DNA from: CAYOYK01 sp964408185
GTDB taxonomy: Bacteria; Bacillota; Clostridia; Christensenellales; Aristaeellaceae
Direction of reading: 5' to 3'
Assembly (NCBI GenBank): GCA_964408185.1
Contig: CAYOYK010000007.1
Coordinates: 9,190-73,189 of the forward strand
DNA length: 64,000 bases
The notes beneath the pieces are model-generated. The model saw only the letters and a program-made list of their open reading frames with translations. It was not told the DNA's origin and made no database searches. Numbering within the stretch: position 1 is the first letter of the stretch; each line of letters opens with the position of its first letter. This document shows, piece by piece, positions 1 to 9,278 of the stretch. A program made the translations under genes and the position numbers.

Positions 1-1344
1 CGCTCGGAAAAGGCGCGCAACGCCGCGTCGCTGGGGCTGATCCTTACGGCGCTGGTCTGCGCGACGGTTGCGCTGATCGGCGTGCTGCAAGGGCGCGCGC
101 CCGGCGTGCGCGCAGAGCTGCCGCTGGGGCTGTCCATGGGCTTTCAGGCCGATGCGCTGGCGGTGTTTATGGCGCTGACGGCCTGCGCGGTGGCGGCGGC
201 GATTGTGGTGTATTCCTTTGGCTACATGAAAGAATACACGCACCTCAACGAGTACTACATGATGGTCACGTTCTTCATCGGCGCGATGATGGGCTTTGTG
301 TTTTCCACCAATCTGGTGGAGGTCTACCTCTTTTGGGAGTGCTCGTCGCTGTGCTGCTGGCGGCTGATCGGCTTTTACCGGGACGATGTGTCCATCAAGC
401 GCGCCAATAAGGCGTTCATGGTCACGGTGTTCGGCGCGCTGCTGATGCTGCTGGGCTTTCTGGGCATCTACGGGCAGACCGGCACGATGGAGCTGTCCGC
501 GCTGCGCGGCGTGCAAATCCCCACATGGTCGGCTGTGCTGATCCTTTGCGGCATACTGTCCAAGTCGGCTACATTCCCGCTGCACAACTGGCTGCCGGAC
601 GCGGGCGTGGCGCCCTCGCCGGTTACGTCGCTGCTGCACGCGGCGGTGCTGGTGAAAATTGGCGTGTACTTCTACGCGAGGCTGTTCGGGCTTACGGTGC
701 TGGTCGATCCGGCGTTTACGGCCATCGTGCCGATCATCGCGGCGGTATCGGCGCTGATATCCGCCGGGTGCGCATTGGTAGCCAACGACCTCAAGCGCGT
801 GGTGGCGTACTCGACCATCAGCCAGCTTGCGTTTATTCTGCTGGGTTTGAGCTGCGGCTCCGAGACCGGGCTTGTGGGCGGCCTGCTGTATATCTTGGCG
901 CACAGCGTGGCCAAGGCCGGGCTGTTCCTCTGCTGCGGCATTGTGGAGCACAACGTCCATACCAAGGATCTATCCAAGATCGGCGGCCTTGGCCGCTCCA
1001 TGCCGCGCACGGCGGCGGCGTTTGCGCTGTGCGCGCTGTCGGTGATGGGCCTGCCGCCGTTCAGCGGCTTTTTTGCCAAGTATTTGGTTATCTCCGGTGC
1101 GGTGGAGGCAAACCAACCGTGGATCGCGGTTGTGTTTATTCTCGGCGCGGTGATGACGGTGCTGTATCTGCTGCGCCTGTTCGTTAAGGTATTCCTTGGC
1201 AAGCCGACCTTTCCGGACGCGCGCGAGGGCACCGGCACGATGGTCGGCGCGGCCGTCGGGCTTGCGGCGCTCGCGCTTGCGCTGGGCTTTGTGATGGCGT
1301 GGCCGTCCGGGCTGGCCGCGTTGGTAGGGGGTGCGATGCTATGA
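1..1344 (+). CDS. Antiporter-like membrane subunit of a group 4 hydrogenase (5' partial)
   Basis: The reading frame is open from base 1, so the true start lies left of the window; the first internal ATG is at 82. The product is a polytopic membrane protein of the NuoL/NuoM/MrpA proton-translocating family. It shows the family's buried TM acid in a WExxS context (FWECSS) and the core channel segment with Lys, P-x-H-x-W-L-P-D-A and HAAVLVK. It should form one ion-pumping arm of the hydrogenase encoded downstream. It overlaps the next gene by ATGA, indicating translational coupling. Family assignment is firm; whether it corresponds to NuoL, M or N is not resolved. Confidence 0.88.
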   Translation, partial: RSEKARNAASLGLILTALVCATVALIGVLQGRAPGVRAELPLGLSMGFQADALAVFMALTACAVAAAIVVYSFGYMKEYTHLNEYYMMVTFFIGAMMGFVFSTNLVEVYLFWECSSLCCWRLIGFYRDDVSIKRANKAFMVTVFGALLMLLGFLGIYGQTGTMELSALRGVQIPTWSAVLILCGILSKSATFPLHNWLPDAGVAPSPVTSLLHAAVLVKIGVYFYARLFGLTVLVDPAFTAIVPIIAAVSALISAGCALVANDLKRVVAYSTISQLAFILLGLSCGSETGLVGGLLYILAHSVAKAGLFLCCGIVEHNVHTKDLSKIGGLGRSMPRTAAAFALCALSVMGLPPFSGFFAKYLVISGAVEANQPWIAVVFILGAVMTVLYLLRLFVKVFLGKPTFPDAREGTGTMVGAAVGLAALALALGFVMAWPSGLAALVGGAML

Positions 1345-3152
1345 TGGGAGCGCTTTTGCTGCTGCCGCTGATTGCGGGCTGCCTGCTGTGGCTGCTGCGC
1401 AAAAACAAGGCCGCAAGCCTCGCGGTCACGCTGATCTGCTCGCTGGGGCATCTGGCGCTGGCGGGTTACGCCTGCCAGCCGGGCGCGAGCCTGACGTTTG
1501 GCTTCGTGCCGTATGGCTTCGAGGGCGTTTTTGCGGCGGACAGCCTCACGCGGCTGTATTTGCTCATGGCGGCGGGGATGTTCCCCGTGCTGGCGGTATT
1601 CTCGTGGGACGCGTGCAAAAACAGGCCGTGGGGCGGCGCGTATCTGTTCTGCCTGTATGTGAGCCTTGCGATGATCGACGGCGCGATTTTGAGCGATCAT
1701 CTGGCGCTGACGCTGTTCTTCTGGGAGGGTCTGCTGTGCACGATGCTGGGCATGCTGCTCCTGCGCAACGCGGAGAATCCCCACACGGCGCAAAAGGCGC
1801 TGATCGTCGATGGCACGGGCGACCTGCTGCTGATGCTGGGCATTGCGCTTACCATCCACGCGGCGGGCACGGGGCGCATCAGCGAGATGCGCGCGCTGCC
1901 TGTCAGCGGTTGGGGCGCGGTCGGGTGCGCGTGCCTGCTGGCCGGATCGCTTGGCAAGGCGGGTTGCATGCCGTTCCATTCTTGGATCCCCGAAGCCGCC
2001 AAGGACGCTCCCACGCCCTTTTTAGCGGCATTCCCCGGCTCGCTGGAAAAAATCCTCGGCGTGTACCTCGCCTCGCGGGTGATCACGCAGATGTATGATT
2101 TTCAGCCCGGCTCGCCGATGAGCGTCGCGGTTTGCGCCGTGGGCGCGGTTACGCTGTTTGGCGGCGTGGCGATGGCGCTCATCCAAAAGGATATGAAGCG
2201 ACTGCTGGCCTATCACGCCATCTCGCAGGTCGGGTACATCGTGCTGGGGCTTGGCACGGGGCTTCCCGTGGGCGTCATCGGCGCGGCGTATCACCTGCTG
2301 AACAACGCGATCTACAAATCGGGCCTGTTCATGGCGGCGGGCATGGTGGAGACGCAGGCGGGCACGACCGATCTGCACCAGCTGGGCGGCTTGCGGCGCA
2401 AAATGCCGATCACGGCGGTTTGCACGGTGATCTTCGCGCTGTCCATCGCGGGCTTTCCGCTTACCAACGGCTTTACGTCCAAGGAGCTGATCTTCGACGC
2501 GGCGCTGGAGACCAACATCGTGTTCTACATTGTCGCTGTCGCGGGCGCGTTTATGACGGCGGCGTCCTTCCTCAAGCTGACGCGGGCGGCGTTCTTTGGC
2601 AAGGAGAGGGCCCCGGTCGATCGGGTGCGCGAGGCGGGGCCTGCCAGCCTGATCCCCACGGCGCTGCTGGCGCTGGCCTGCCTGCTGTGCGCGGCGTGGC
2701 CCGCGCTGCCGCTGGACACATGGCTGGGCGCTGGCTACGGCTATGCGCAGAGCTTTGCGGCCATCCCCAAATCCCCCGTTCTGGTTGCGATTTCCTGCGG
2801 GATGCTTGCGCTGGCGGCGCTTGACCACTGGTATGGGAGCCGCAGGACGGGCTCGGCCCTACAGGCGGCCGATCACCTGCACAACCTGCCGGGCGTGAAG
2901 CAGCTCTACGCGCTTGCCGAGAAGGGAGTCTTCGATCCCTACAACTGGTTTATGGCCATCGCCAACGGCTTCTCGCTGGCCTGCGCAAAGGTGGAGCAGG
3001 GCGTTACGTGGCTGTACGACGCGGGCATTCCCGGCGCGCAGAAGGCGGTGGGCGGCCTGCTGTCCCGGCTGGATAACGGAAGCCTGCCGCGGTATCTGCT
3101 GCTTGCGATGGCGGGCGTGGCCGCGGTGGCGCTCATCTTCCTGCTGGCTTAA
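1341..3152 (+). CDS. Second antiporter-like (NuoL/HyfB-type) membrane subunit
   Basis: A 603-residue, highly hydrophobic protein. The ATG at 1341 overlaps the previous stop (ATGA) and is preferred over the upstream in-frame ATG at 1299, whose extra residues are charged and unlike the family. Family hallmarks are a WEG membrane acid (FFWEGLL), a GKAGCMPFHSWIPEA segment and a second LEK lysine. The C-terminal extension after about residue 440, with an amphipathic stretch and a final TM helix, is typical of NuoL-like subunits that carry a lateral helix. It is an inferred ion-translocating subunit of the ferredoxin-linked hydrogenase. Confidence 0.88.
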   Translation: MMGALLLLPLIAGCLLWLLRKNKAASLAVTLICSLGHLALAGYACQPGASLTFGFVPYGFEGVFAADSLTRLYLLMAAGMFPVLAVFSWDACKNRPWGGAYLFCLYVSLAMIDGAILSDHLALTLFFWEGLLCTMLGMLLLRNAENPHTAQKALIVDGTGDLLLMLGIALTIHAAGTGRISEMRALPVSGWGAVGCACLLAGSLGKAGCMPFHSWIPEAAKDAPTPFLAAFPGSLEKILGVYLASRVITQMYDFQPGSPMSVAVCAVGAVTLFGGVAMALIQKDMKRLLAYHAISQVGYIVLGLGTGLPVGVIGAAYHLLNNAIYKSGLFMAAGMVETQAGTTDLHQLGGLRRKMPITAVCTVIFALSIAGFPLTNGFTSKELIFDAALETNIVFYIVAVAGAFMTAASFLKLTRAAFFGKERAPVDRVREAGPASLIPTALLALACLLCAAWPALPLDTWLGAGYGYAQSFAAIPKSPVLVAISCGMLALAALDHWYGSRRTGSALQAADHLHNLPGVKQLYALAEKGVFDPYNWFMAIANGFSLACAKVEQGVTWLYDAGIPGAQKAVGGLLSRLDNGSLPRYLLLAMAGVAAVALIFLLA

Positions 3153-3172
3153 CGGAAAGGAGAGATACAGAT

Positions 3173-4630
3173 ATGGTAAGCGTATGCGCGCATGGGTTTG
3201 TATTGGCTCCGATCCTTGTGGTGCTGGTATACAACCTGTTTCAGCACGACTTTGCCCGGAAGCATTTTGTTTGGTTTGCCGGCGCGGGCGCAATGTGGCA
3301 AATGGTCTCGGCGCTGGCCTGCGTGTTCTTCCTGCGCACGGAAGGGCTGACGAGCTATCCGTTCTCCATCCTGTGGACGCGCGCGGCGGGCACGGGCTAC
3401 TTTGAGCTGAGCGTGCTCAAGCTGTTCCTGCTGTTTGTAATCGGGCTGGTTTCGTTTATCTCGGTGCTGATCGCCAAAAGGACGATCGACCAAAACCGCT
3501 CGTCCTACACCAATCTGCTGATGATCCTCATGCTTGGCATGAACGGCATGCTGCTGGTGACGGACTTGTTCTCGCTGTATGTATTCTTGGAGGTCACGGG
3601 CATCTGCTGCTTTGTCATGATCGCAATGTTTCGCACGCGCGTGGACTTGGAGGGCTCGTTCAAGTACTTGGTCATGAGCGAGCTGGCCAGCATTTTTCTG
3701 CTCACGGGCATGGCCTTCCTGTTTATGAAAACGGGCTCTCTGCGCTATAACGATCTGCGCGGGCTGATGAACGCGCTGAACATGAGCCACCTGCAAGACA
3801 GGCTTGTGCGCGTGGGGTTGGTGCTGCTGCTGTCCGGGTTTGCGCTGAAGGCGGGGGTGGTGCCGTTCCACAGTTGGCTCCCGGACGCGCACCAGAGCGC
3901 GGATACCTCCGTGTCTGTGCTGCTGAGCGGCATCGTAATCAAAATTGCGGGCGTGTACGGGCTGATGACCATCAGCCGTCTCTTCGGGAGCGATCCCGCC
4001 GTGCGCGTCACGCTGGCCGCGCTGGGCGTGCTGACCATTCTGGTGGGCGCGCTGCTGGCGTATCGGCAGGGGCACTTCAAGCGGGTGATCGCTTACTCCA
4101 GCGTATCGCAGATGGGCTACATTATGCTGGCGCTCTCCACGGATACCACGCTGGGGCTGGTGGCCGCGCTGGCGCACATGTTCAGCCACGCGGTGTTCAA
4201 GTCCACGCTGTTTGCCAACGCCGCCGCCATTCACGAGCAGACGGGCAGCTTGGAGCTGAAGGATCTGGGCGGCTTGGAGGAACGCATGCCCAAGACCGCG
4301 TTTACATCGGTCATCGCGTTCCTGTCCACGGCGGGCATTCCGCCGATGATGGGCTTCTGGTCCAAACTGCTGATTTTGATGGCGCTGTGGACGTGCGGGC
4401 AGCCCGTGCTGGCAGGCATCGCGCTGATTGCCAGCATCCTCACGGCGGCGTATCTGGTTCGCCTGCAAACGCGCGTGTTCTTTGGCAAGATCAAGGATTC
4501 GCTCACGCAGGTCAAGGAGATCCGCGGCACGGTGCTGTCCGCCGAGGTGCTGCTCACCGTCGTCAATATCGGCGTGGGCGTGCTGTATCCGGCGATTCTG
4601 GTTTTCCTGCGCGCGCAGGGCATTCTGTAA
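3173..4630 (+). CDS. Third antiporter-like (NuoM/NuoN/MrpD-type) membrane subunit
   Basis: A 485-residue polytopic protein that starts 20 bases after the previous stop behind an AAAGGAGAG ribosome binding site. It has the Lys-Ala-Gly...PFHSWLPDAH channel motif and a TM5-type glutamate in FLEVTG. With the two preceding genes this gives three antiporter modules, the number found in respiratory complex I, whereas simple Ech-type hydrogenases carry one or two. This implies higher ion-pumping capacity per electron pair, which is inference. Confidence 0.87.
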   Translation: MVSVCAHGFVLAPILVVLVYNLFQHDFARKHFVWFAGAGAMWQMVSALACVFFLRTEGLTSYPFSILWTRAAGTGYFELSVLKLFLLFVIGLVSFISVLIAKRTIDQNRSSYTNLLMILMLGMNGMLLVTDLFSLYVFLEVTGICCFVMIAMFRTRVDLEGSFKYLVMSELASIFLLTGMAFLFMKTGSLRYNDLRGLMNALNMSHLQDRLVRVGLVLLLSGFALKAGVVPFHSWLPDAHQSADTSVSVLLSGIVIKIAGVYGLMTISRLFGSDPAVRVTLAALGVLTILVGALLAYRQGHFKRVIAYSSVSQMGYIMLALSTDTTLGLVAALAHMFSHAVFKSTLFANAAAIHEQTGSLELKDLGGLEERMPKTAFTSVIAFLSTAGIPPMMGFWSKLLILMALWTCGQPVLAGIALIASILTAAYLVRLQTRVFFGKIKDSLTQVKEIRGTVLSAEVLLTVVNIGVGVLYPAILVFLRAQGIL

Positions 4631-4643
4631 GGAGGCGATGGGC

Positions 4644-5135
4644 ATGGCGATGGAAATGATTTGCGCGGTGCTGATGCTGACATTCGGCGTGTACGCCGTG
4701 ATCAGCCGCAGCATTCTGCGCTCGGCCATCGGGCTGGCGCTGGCGAGCGCCGCGTTGGCCTCGCTGTTCTATCTCATGGGCGCGGAGCTGACGGCGATGT
4801 TTGAGCTGTCGGTCTGCTCCGGGCTGGTGACGGTGATCTTTATCGCGGGCGTGAGCTTATCGCACTCGCCGAAGATGGACCTGCAAACCGAGTACCGGGA
4901 TAACGAGCGCAATCGGTTTTTGCCGGCGCTGCTCATCGCCGTGGGCGCGGTGATGATCGTTTTGGCGCTGGTGGTGGGCGGCGAGCCCCTCGCGTTTGCC
5001 CTGCCGGACGGCAAAAACGTGAAGGATGTGCTCTGGCACGAGCGGCAGGCGGATGTATGGGGACAGATCGCGGCGATACTGTGCGGCGGCGTGGCGGTGG
5101 CTGTGCTCTTTCGCGAGGAAAGGCGGGATCAGTAA
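4644..5135 (+). CDS. NuoJ-like membrane subunit
   Basis: A protein of about 163 residues with five predicted TM helices, including a Gly-rich third helix (SVCSGLVTVIFIAGV) typical of the NuoJ/MbhD pi-bulge helix region. GGAGG at 4631-4635 lies only two bases from the ATG at 4638 but eight from the ATG at 4644, so 4644 is chosen. The stop overlaps the next start (TAATG). Position between the antiporter subunits and the NuoK-like gene supports the assignment. Confidence 0.78.
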   Translation: MAMEMICAVLMLTFGVYAVISRSILRSAIGLALASAALASLFYLMGAELTAMFELSVCSGLVTVIFIAGVSLSHSPKMDLQTEYRDNERNRFLPALLIAVGAVMIVLALVVGGEPLAFALPDGKNVKDVLWHERQADVWGQIAAILCGGVAVAVLFREERRDQ

Positions 5136-5443
5136 TGCTGAACGGAGCGTATTTGCTGCTGACCATCGGCGTGCTGATGGTGCTGGCCGGGTGCTGGTGC
5201 TTGATCCGCACCTACCATATGCTCAAGATCACCATCGGGGTGGAGATCGCCATGAAGGGCGTCACGCTGTTTTTGGTGCTGGCGGGCAATGTAACGGGCA
5301 AGGTCGCGCTTTCGGAAACGTTTGTTATAACCATCATTGTCATGGAGGTCGTCACGGCTGTCGTGGGCACGGGCACGGCCGTCGGGCTGTTCCGCAAATA
5401 TGGCAGCATGGACGTGCGCAACCTGAGCCGCTTGAAGGGGTGA
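5135..5443 (+). CDS. NuoK/MrpC-like membrane subunit
   Basis: A 102-residue protein with three TM helices, the size and topology of NuoK/MrpC/HyfE-N. Conserved acidic TM residues are visible: E in IGVEIAMKG and E in IVMEVVTAVVGT, matching the two glutamates that line the ion path in NuoK. The ATG at 5135 overlaps the previous stop, so translation is coupled. Confidence 0.82.
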   Translation: MLNGAYLLLTIGVLMVLAGCWCLIRTYHMLKITIGVEIAMKGVTLFLVLAGNVTGKVALSETFVITIIVMEVVTAVVGTGTAVGLFRKYGSMDVRNLSRLKG

Positions 5444-5447
5444 TTGG

Positions 5448-5771
5448 ATGAACGCATTGGTGCTGCTCTCTCCGGCGGTGGTGTTCACGCTGTTTTTGCT
5501 CTTGTTCTGGCTGGGCATGCGGCGCGCGCGGAGCTACGCCGCCAAAACCGAGGCGGGAGAACGCGAGCTGGAGCCCTATGCCTGCGGGCAGCGGGATTAT
5601 GAGAGCTATGTCAACCCGGACTACACGCAGTTTTTTCGGTACGCGTTTGTGTTCTCGGTGCTGCATGTGCTGGCGCTGGTGGTCGCCACCGCGCCGTGGG
5701 AGGCCATGGGGCTGCCGCTGGCCTATGTGGCGGCCGGCATCCTGACGCTGAGCATCATCTTCCGGAAATGA
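5448..5771 (+). CDS. NuoA-like small membrane subunit
   Basis: A 107-residue protein with three predicted TM helices. The first loop contains EPYACGQ, matching the Y-x-C-G loop of NuoA that in complex I sits near the quinone channel. The second helix, FVFSVLHVLALVV, lacks the LFDVE acidic pair of respiratory NuoA. NuoA-type subunits are not usual in group 4 hydrogenases, so this is one of the more distinctive parts of the complex. It starts four bases after the NuoK-like gene. Confidence 0.75.
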   Translation: MNALVLLSPAVVFTLFLLLFWLGMRRARSYAAKTEAGERELEPYACGQRDYESYVNPDYTQFFRYAFVFSVLHVLALVVATAPWEAMGLPLAYVAAGILTLSIIFRK

Positions 5772-5781
5772 GGCGCATTTT

Positions 5782-6270
5782 ATGAAGCTATTCCAAAAGG
5801 CCGTGGAGTGGGGCGCGCGCAAATCCCCATGGATTATCCATTTTAACGCGGGCGCGTGCAACGGCTGCGACATTGAGGTTGTGGACGCGCTCACGCCGCG
5901 CTTTGATTTGGAGCGCGCCGGGGTAACCAAGCAGGGCAGCCCCCGGCACGCGGATGTGCTGGTGTGCACCGGCGCGGTGACGCTGCAGGTGCGCGACCGT
6001 CTGCTGCAAATCTATGAGCAGATGCCCGATCCCAAGGTGGTGGTGGCGGTGGGCGCGTGCGCCTGCTCCGGCGGCGTGTTCAAGGGCTGCTACTGCGTGA
6101 TGGGCGGCGTGGATACCGTGATTCCCGTGGACATCTACGTGCCGGGCTGCGCCGTGCGCCCGGAGGCTCTCATCGGGGCGATTACCCGGCTGCTGGAGCC
6201 TCGTCCGAAAGGCGCGGCCAAGCCGGAGCCTATCGTGCTTGCCGAGGCGAACGAAAGCGAGGCGAACTGA
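5782..6270 (+). CDS. [NiFe] hydrogenase small subunit (NuoB/EchC-like)
   Basis: A 162-residue soluble subunit that should ligate the proximal [4Fe-4S] cluster through Cys26, Cys29 (GACNGC), Cys93 (GACACSGG) and Cys123 (VPGCAVRPEA). It pairs with the large subunit encoded immediately downstream and passes electrons between the NiFe site and the ferredoxin-like subunit at 8910. Length and cysteine spacing match short EchC/NuoB proteins. The acidic C-terminal tail is variable in the family. Confidence 0.92.
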   Translation: MKLFQKAVEWGARKSPWIIHFNAGACNGCDIEVVDALTPRFDLERAGVTKQGSPRHADVLVCTGAVTLQVRDRLLQIYEQMPDPKVVVAVGACACSGGVFKGCYCVMGGVDTVIPVDIYVPGCAVRPEALIGAITRLLEPRPKGAAKPEPIVLAEANESEAN

Positions 6271-6271
6271 C

Positions 6272-7972
6272 ATGGAAAACGAGATCATTCAAGCGCTGGT
6301 CGCCCGTTTCCCGGAGCTGGAGGGGAAGCTGCGCGCGGAACGGCCGATGCGCATCGCGTGCGACTGGCTGGACAAGGAGACATTCGACCGCGTGATCCGC
6401 TATTGCCATGATGAAATGGGTCTTACGCAGGGCCACAACATCATCGGCACCGACGAGGGCGATCAGATCGGCTTTCTGTATGTGATCTCCGGGGAGAGGC
6501 ATGTGCTGGTGACGCTGCGCACCGCCGTGTCCAAGACCAACCCGCGCCTATCCAGCCTGAGCGCGCTGTATCCGTCGTTTGTGCTCTTTGAGCGCGAGCT
6601 GGTGGATCTGTTCGGCGCCGTGGTGGAGGGCCTGCCCGCCGGGCCGCACTATCCGCTGCCCGACCGCTGGCCCAAGGATCAATGGCCCATGCGCAAGGAG
6701 TGGGATCCGGCGGCGCTGCAAACCGCCATGGCAGCGGAGGAGGAGCCGGAGGAGCGTCTCAAGGAGGCGGCGGACGGCGGCTTGGTCACGGTGCCCATCG
6801 GCCCGCAGCACCCTTCGCTGGACGAGCCGGGCAGCTTTGTCATCACGCTGGAGGGGGAGCGCGTGCGCGGCGCGGAAATCGAAATCGGCTACAACCATCG
6901 CGGCCTTGAGAAGGCCTGCGAGAGCCGCACCTATGTGCAGGATCTGTATATCATCGAGCGCGTATGCGGTATCTGCTCGCACGCGCACACCACCGCCTAT
7001 TGCATGGCCGTGGAGGAGCTCGCTCAGGTGGAGGCCCCTCCGCGCGCCCAGTACATCCGTTTGATCGCCGCCGAGCTGGAGCGCCTGCACAGCCATTTGC
7101 TTTGGCTGGGCGTCGCGGGCCACGAGGTCGGCTTTGATACGCTGTTCATGCTGTCGTGGCGCGACCGCGAGAGCGTGCTGGATTTGATGGCCGTGCTCGG
7201 TGGAAACCGCATCAACTATGGCATCAACTGCTTGGGCGGCGTGCGCCGGGATATCGACGAGGCGCTCAAGGGCGATATCCTCAGCACGATGGATATGCTG
7301 GAGCGGGAGATCCGCAACTTTATCAGCATTGCCACCACGGAGTCCACGCTGCGCGCGCGCCTGAAGGGCGTGGGCCGCATGTCCCGCGAGGAGTGCCTGC
7401 TGTACGGGGCCAAGGGGCCCGTCTGCCGCGCCGCCGGAGTGGTGGACGACATCCGCGTCATCGAGCCCTACGGCGCGTACCGGCAGATTGCCGTGCAGGC
7501 CGTCACCGACGAGCATGCCGATGTGTACGGCCGCACCAAGGTACGCCTGAAGGAGATGCTCGAATCCATCCGGCTGATCCGCGAGGCGCTGGGCAAGCTG
7601 CCGCAGGGGGGGCTGACCGTACGCGTGCCGCGCAAAATCCCGGCAGGGGAGGCCCTCGTGCGCGTGGAAGCGCCGCGCGGCGAGGATATGCACTATGTTC
7701 GCTCCAACGGCACCGATATGCCCGACCGCATCCGCGTCCGTGCGCCGTCGGAGTGCAACTGGCACGGCATGCAGCACATGCTGGAGGGCGGCTACTTGTC
7801 GGATGTGCCCATCACCATCGCGGCCATTGATCCCTGCTACTCGTGTACCGACCGCGCCATCCGGCTCGACCGGGACGGCCGGACGCGGGTAACGGATTGG
7901 AAGGCGCTGCGGGAATACGGCATTGCGTGGTACGCCGCCCGCAACGTGGATTGTACGAGGTTGAAGCTATGA
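6272..7972 (+). CDS. [NiFe] hydrogenase large subunit, NuoC-NuoD fusion (HycE-like)
   Basis: A 566-residue catalytic subunit. Residues about 1-150 form the 30-kDa NuoC-like domain and the rest is the 49-kDa NuoD/hydrogenase large domain. Both nickel-binding pairs are intact: Cys232/Cys235 in VCGICSHAH and Cys522/Cys525 in DPCYSCTDR. This separates it from complex I NuoD, which lacks them, and marks a real group 4 hydrogenase. About 38 residues follow Arg528, a C-terminal extension of the kind removed by a maturation protease, and such a protease is encoded at 9275. The ATG at 6272 follows the small-subunit stop by one base; the upstream ATG at 6239 lies inside that gene and is rejected. Confidence 0.93.
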   Translation: MENEIIQALVARFPELEGKLRAERPMRIACDWLDKETFDRVIRYCHDEMGLTQGHNIIGTDEGDQIGFLYVISGERHVLVTLRTAVSKTNPRLSSLSALYPSFVLFERELVDLFGAVVEGLPAGPHYPLPDRWPKDQWPMRKEWDPAALQTAMAAEEEPEERLKEAADGGLVTVPIGPQHPSLDEPGSFVITLEGERVRGAEIEIGYNHRGLEKACESRTYVQDLYIIERVCGICSHAHTTAYCMAVEELAQVEAPPRAQYIRLIAAELERLHSHLLWLGVAGHEVGFDTLFMLSWRDRESVLDLMAVLGGNRINYGINCLGGVRRDIDEALKGDILSTMDMLEREIRNFISIATTESTLRARLKGVGRMSREECLLYGAKGPVCRAAGVVDDIRVIEPYGAYRQIAVQAVTDEHADVYGRTKVRLKEMLESIRLIREALGKLPQGGLTVRVPRKIPAGEALVRVEAPRGEDMHYVRSNGTDMPDRIRVRAPSECNWHGMQHMLEGGYLSDVPITIAAIDPCYSCTDRAIRLDRDGRTRVTDWKALREYGIAWYAARNVDCTRLKL

Positions 7973-8913
7973 CGATCTTGTGGATGCTGGTCAAGCTGTT
8001 TATCTTCCCCGGTTTTCTGTTCCTTGCGGTCTATTCGCTCGCGCTGGCGTTTATGGACCGCAAGCTGTACGCGCGCCTACAAAGCCGTCAGGGCCCGCCG
8101 TGGTATCAGCCGCTGGCGGACTACCTCAAGCTGATCGGCAAGGAGACCGTGGTGCCCGCCGAGGCCAACCAGCGGATGTTCCGCTCGCTGCCCGTGTTCG
8201 CGCTTGCTGCGATGGCGACGGCGTTCATCTACGTGCCGGTGTGGGGCAATCAGGCGATCCTCTCGTTTGAGGGCGATCTGATCGTGACCATCTACCTGCT
8301 CACCATCCCAACGCTGGTAACGTTTCTGGCGGGCTGGTACTCGCGCAGCCTGTTTGCCACGATGGGCGCGACCCGCGTGCTCACGCAGATGTTCAGCTAC
8401 GAGGTGCCGCTGTTCCTCGCGCTGCTCGCGCCGACGCTGCTCTCCGGCACATGGTCGCTGAGCGCCAACGAGGCCTTCTTTGCCGCGCATCCCGCGCTGA
8501 TGCTGCTCAACATCCCGGCGGCGCTGGTCACGCTGGTGGCCTCGCAATGCAAAATGGAGCGCACGCCCTTCGATGCGCCGGAGGCCGAGACGGAGATCGT
8601 ATCGGGCCCGCTGGTGGAGTACGGCGGGCGGTACTTGGCGTGCATCAGCTTTGCCAAGGATTGCGAGCTGACGATCATCCTCTCGGTGTTCTGCGCGATG
8701 TTCCTCCCGTTTTCCACGGGCATGGCGTGGCTGGACTTTGCGCTCTATCTTGCCGAGACGGGGGCTGTGCTGGCGCTGATGTGCCTTGCGCGCGCGGTCA
8801 CGGCGCGGCTGCGCATCAACCAGATCGTGACGTTCTGCTGGCTCGGGCTGCTGCCCGTGGCGCTGTTTCAGGTCGTTTTGAATCTGCTGGCGAGAGGATG
8901 GATTGTGCCATGA
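7969..8913 (+). CDS. NuoH/EchB-like membrane anchor subunit
   Basis: A 314-residue, eight-helix membrane protein. It has the cytosolic-loop motif MDRKLYARLQSRQGP (family pattern ER-x-x-G-x-x-Q-x-R-x-GP), the acidic pattern FDAPEAETEIVSG that faces the electron-transfer module, and the lipid-side DYLKLIGKE. It links the hydrogenase module to the antiporter subunits. The ATG at 7969 overlaps the previous stop (ATGA) and its own stop overlaps the next start, so it is tightly coupled. Confidence 0.9.
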   Translation: MTILWMLVKLFIFPGFLFLAVYSLALAFMDRKLYARLQSRQGPPWYQPLADYLKLIGKETVVPAEANQRMFRSLPVFALAAMATAFIYVPVWGNQAILSFEGDLIVTIYLLTIPTLVTFLAGWYSRSLFATMGATRVLTQMFSYEVPLFLALLAPTLLSGTWSLSANEAFFAAHPALMLLNIPAALVTLVASQCKMERTPFDAPEAETEIVSGPLVEYGGRYLACISFAKDCELTIILSVFCAMFLPFSTGMAWLDFALYLAETGAVLALMCLARAVTARLRINQIVTFCWLGLLPVALFQVVLNLLARGWIVP

Positions 8914-9278
8914 AGCATTTACTTCGCGGCGAGGTTCGCATGTCCCAAACGGTGTTTCGCACGCTGTTCCACAAGCCCGCCACCATCCGCTATCTGGGAG
9001 GGCGGCTCAAGCTGGACGCGCGCTGCCGCGGACTGCTGGCCTACGCGCCGCAGAACTGCGTGGCGTGCGGCCTGTGCATGAGGGACTGTCCCACCGGCGC
9101 GCTGCGCGTGGAAAACCACGGCACAAAGGAAGCCAAGGATATGCACGCCTTTTTGGATACGGGCCGATGCATTTTTTGCGCTCAATGTGTGGATTCCTGC
9201 GCAAAGCATTGCCTGTCCGTCACGCCGGAGGCCAACCTCGCCCAGTTTGAACGAAAGGATTTGACCCGCGAGCTGTGA
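8910..9278 (+). CDS. Two-cluster ferredoxin subunit (NuoI/EchF-like)
   Basis: A 122-residue iron-sulfur subunit with two cluster motifs, CVACGLCMRDCP and CIFCAQCVDSCAKHC, each CxxCxxCxxxC. It should carry electrons between soluble ferredoxin and the small subunit. No NuoE/F/G NADH-oxidising genes are seen, consistent with ferredoxin rather than NADH as redox partner. The ATG at 8910 overlaps the NuoH-like stop (ATGA). An internal ATG at 8940 is an alternative start that would drop ten residues without affecting the clusters. Confidence 0.9.
   Translation: MKHLLRGEVRMSQTVFRTLFHKPATIRYLGGRLKLDARCRGLLAYAPQNCVACGLCMRDCPTGALRVENHGTKEAKDMHAFLDTGRCIFCAQCVDSCAKHCLSVTPEANLAQFERKDLTREL

Noticed and set aside
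672..1979. Long minus-strand open frame opposite the antiporter-like genes
   Set aside because: GC-rich antisense frame; Arg/Gln/His-rich low-complexity translation, no ribosome binding site, and fully overlapped by clear hydrogenase subunits.
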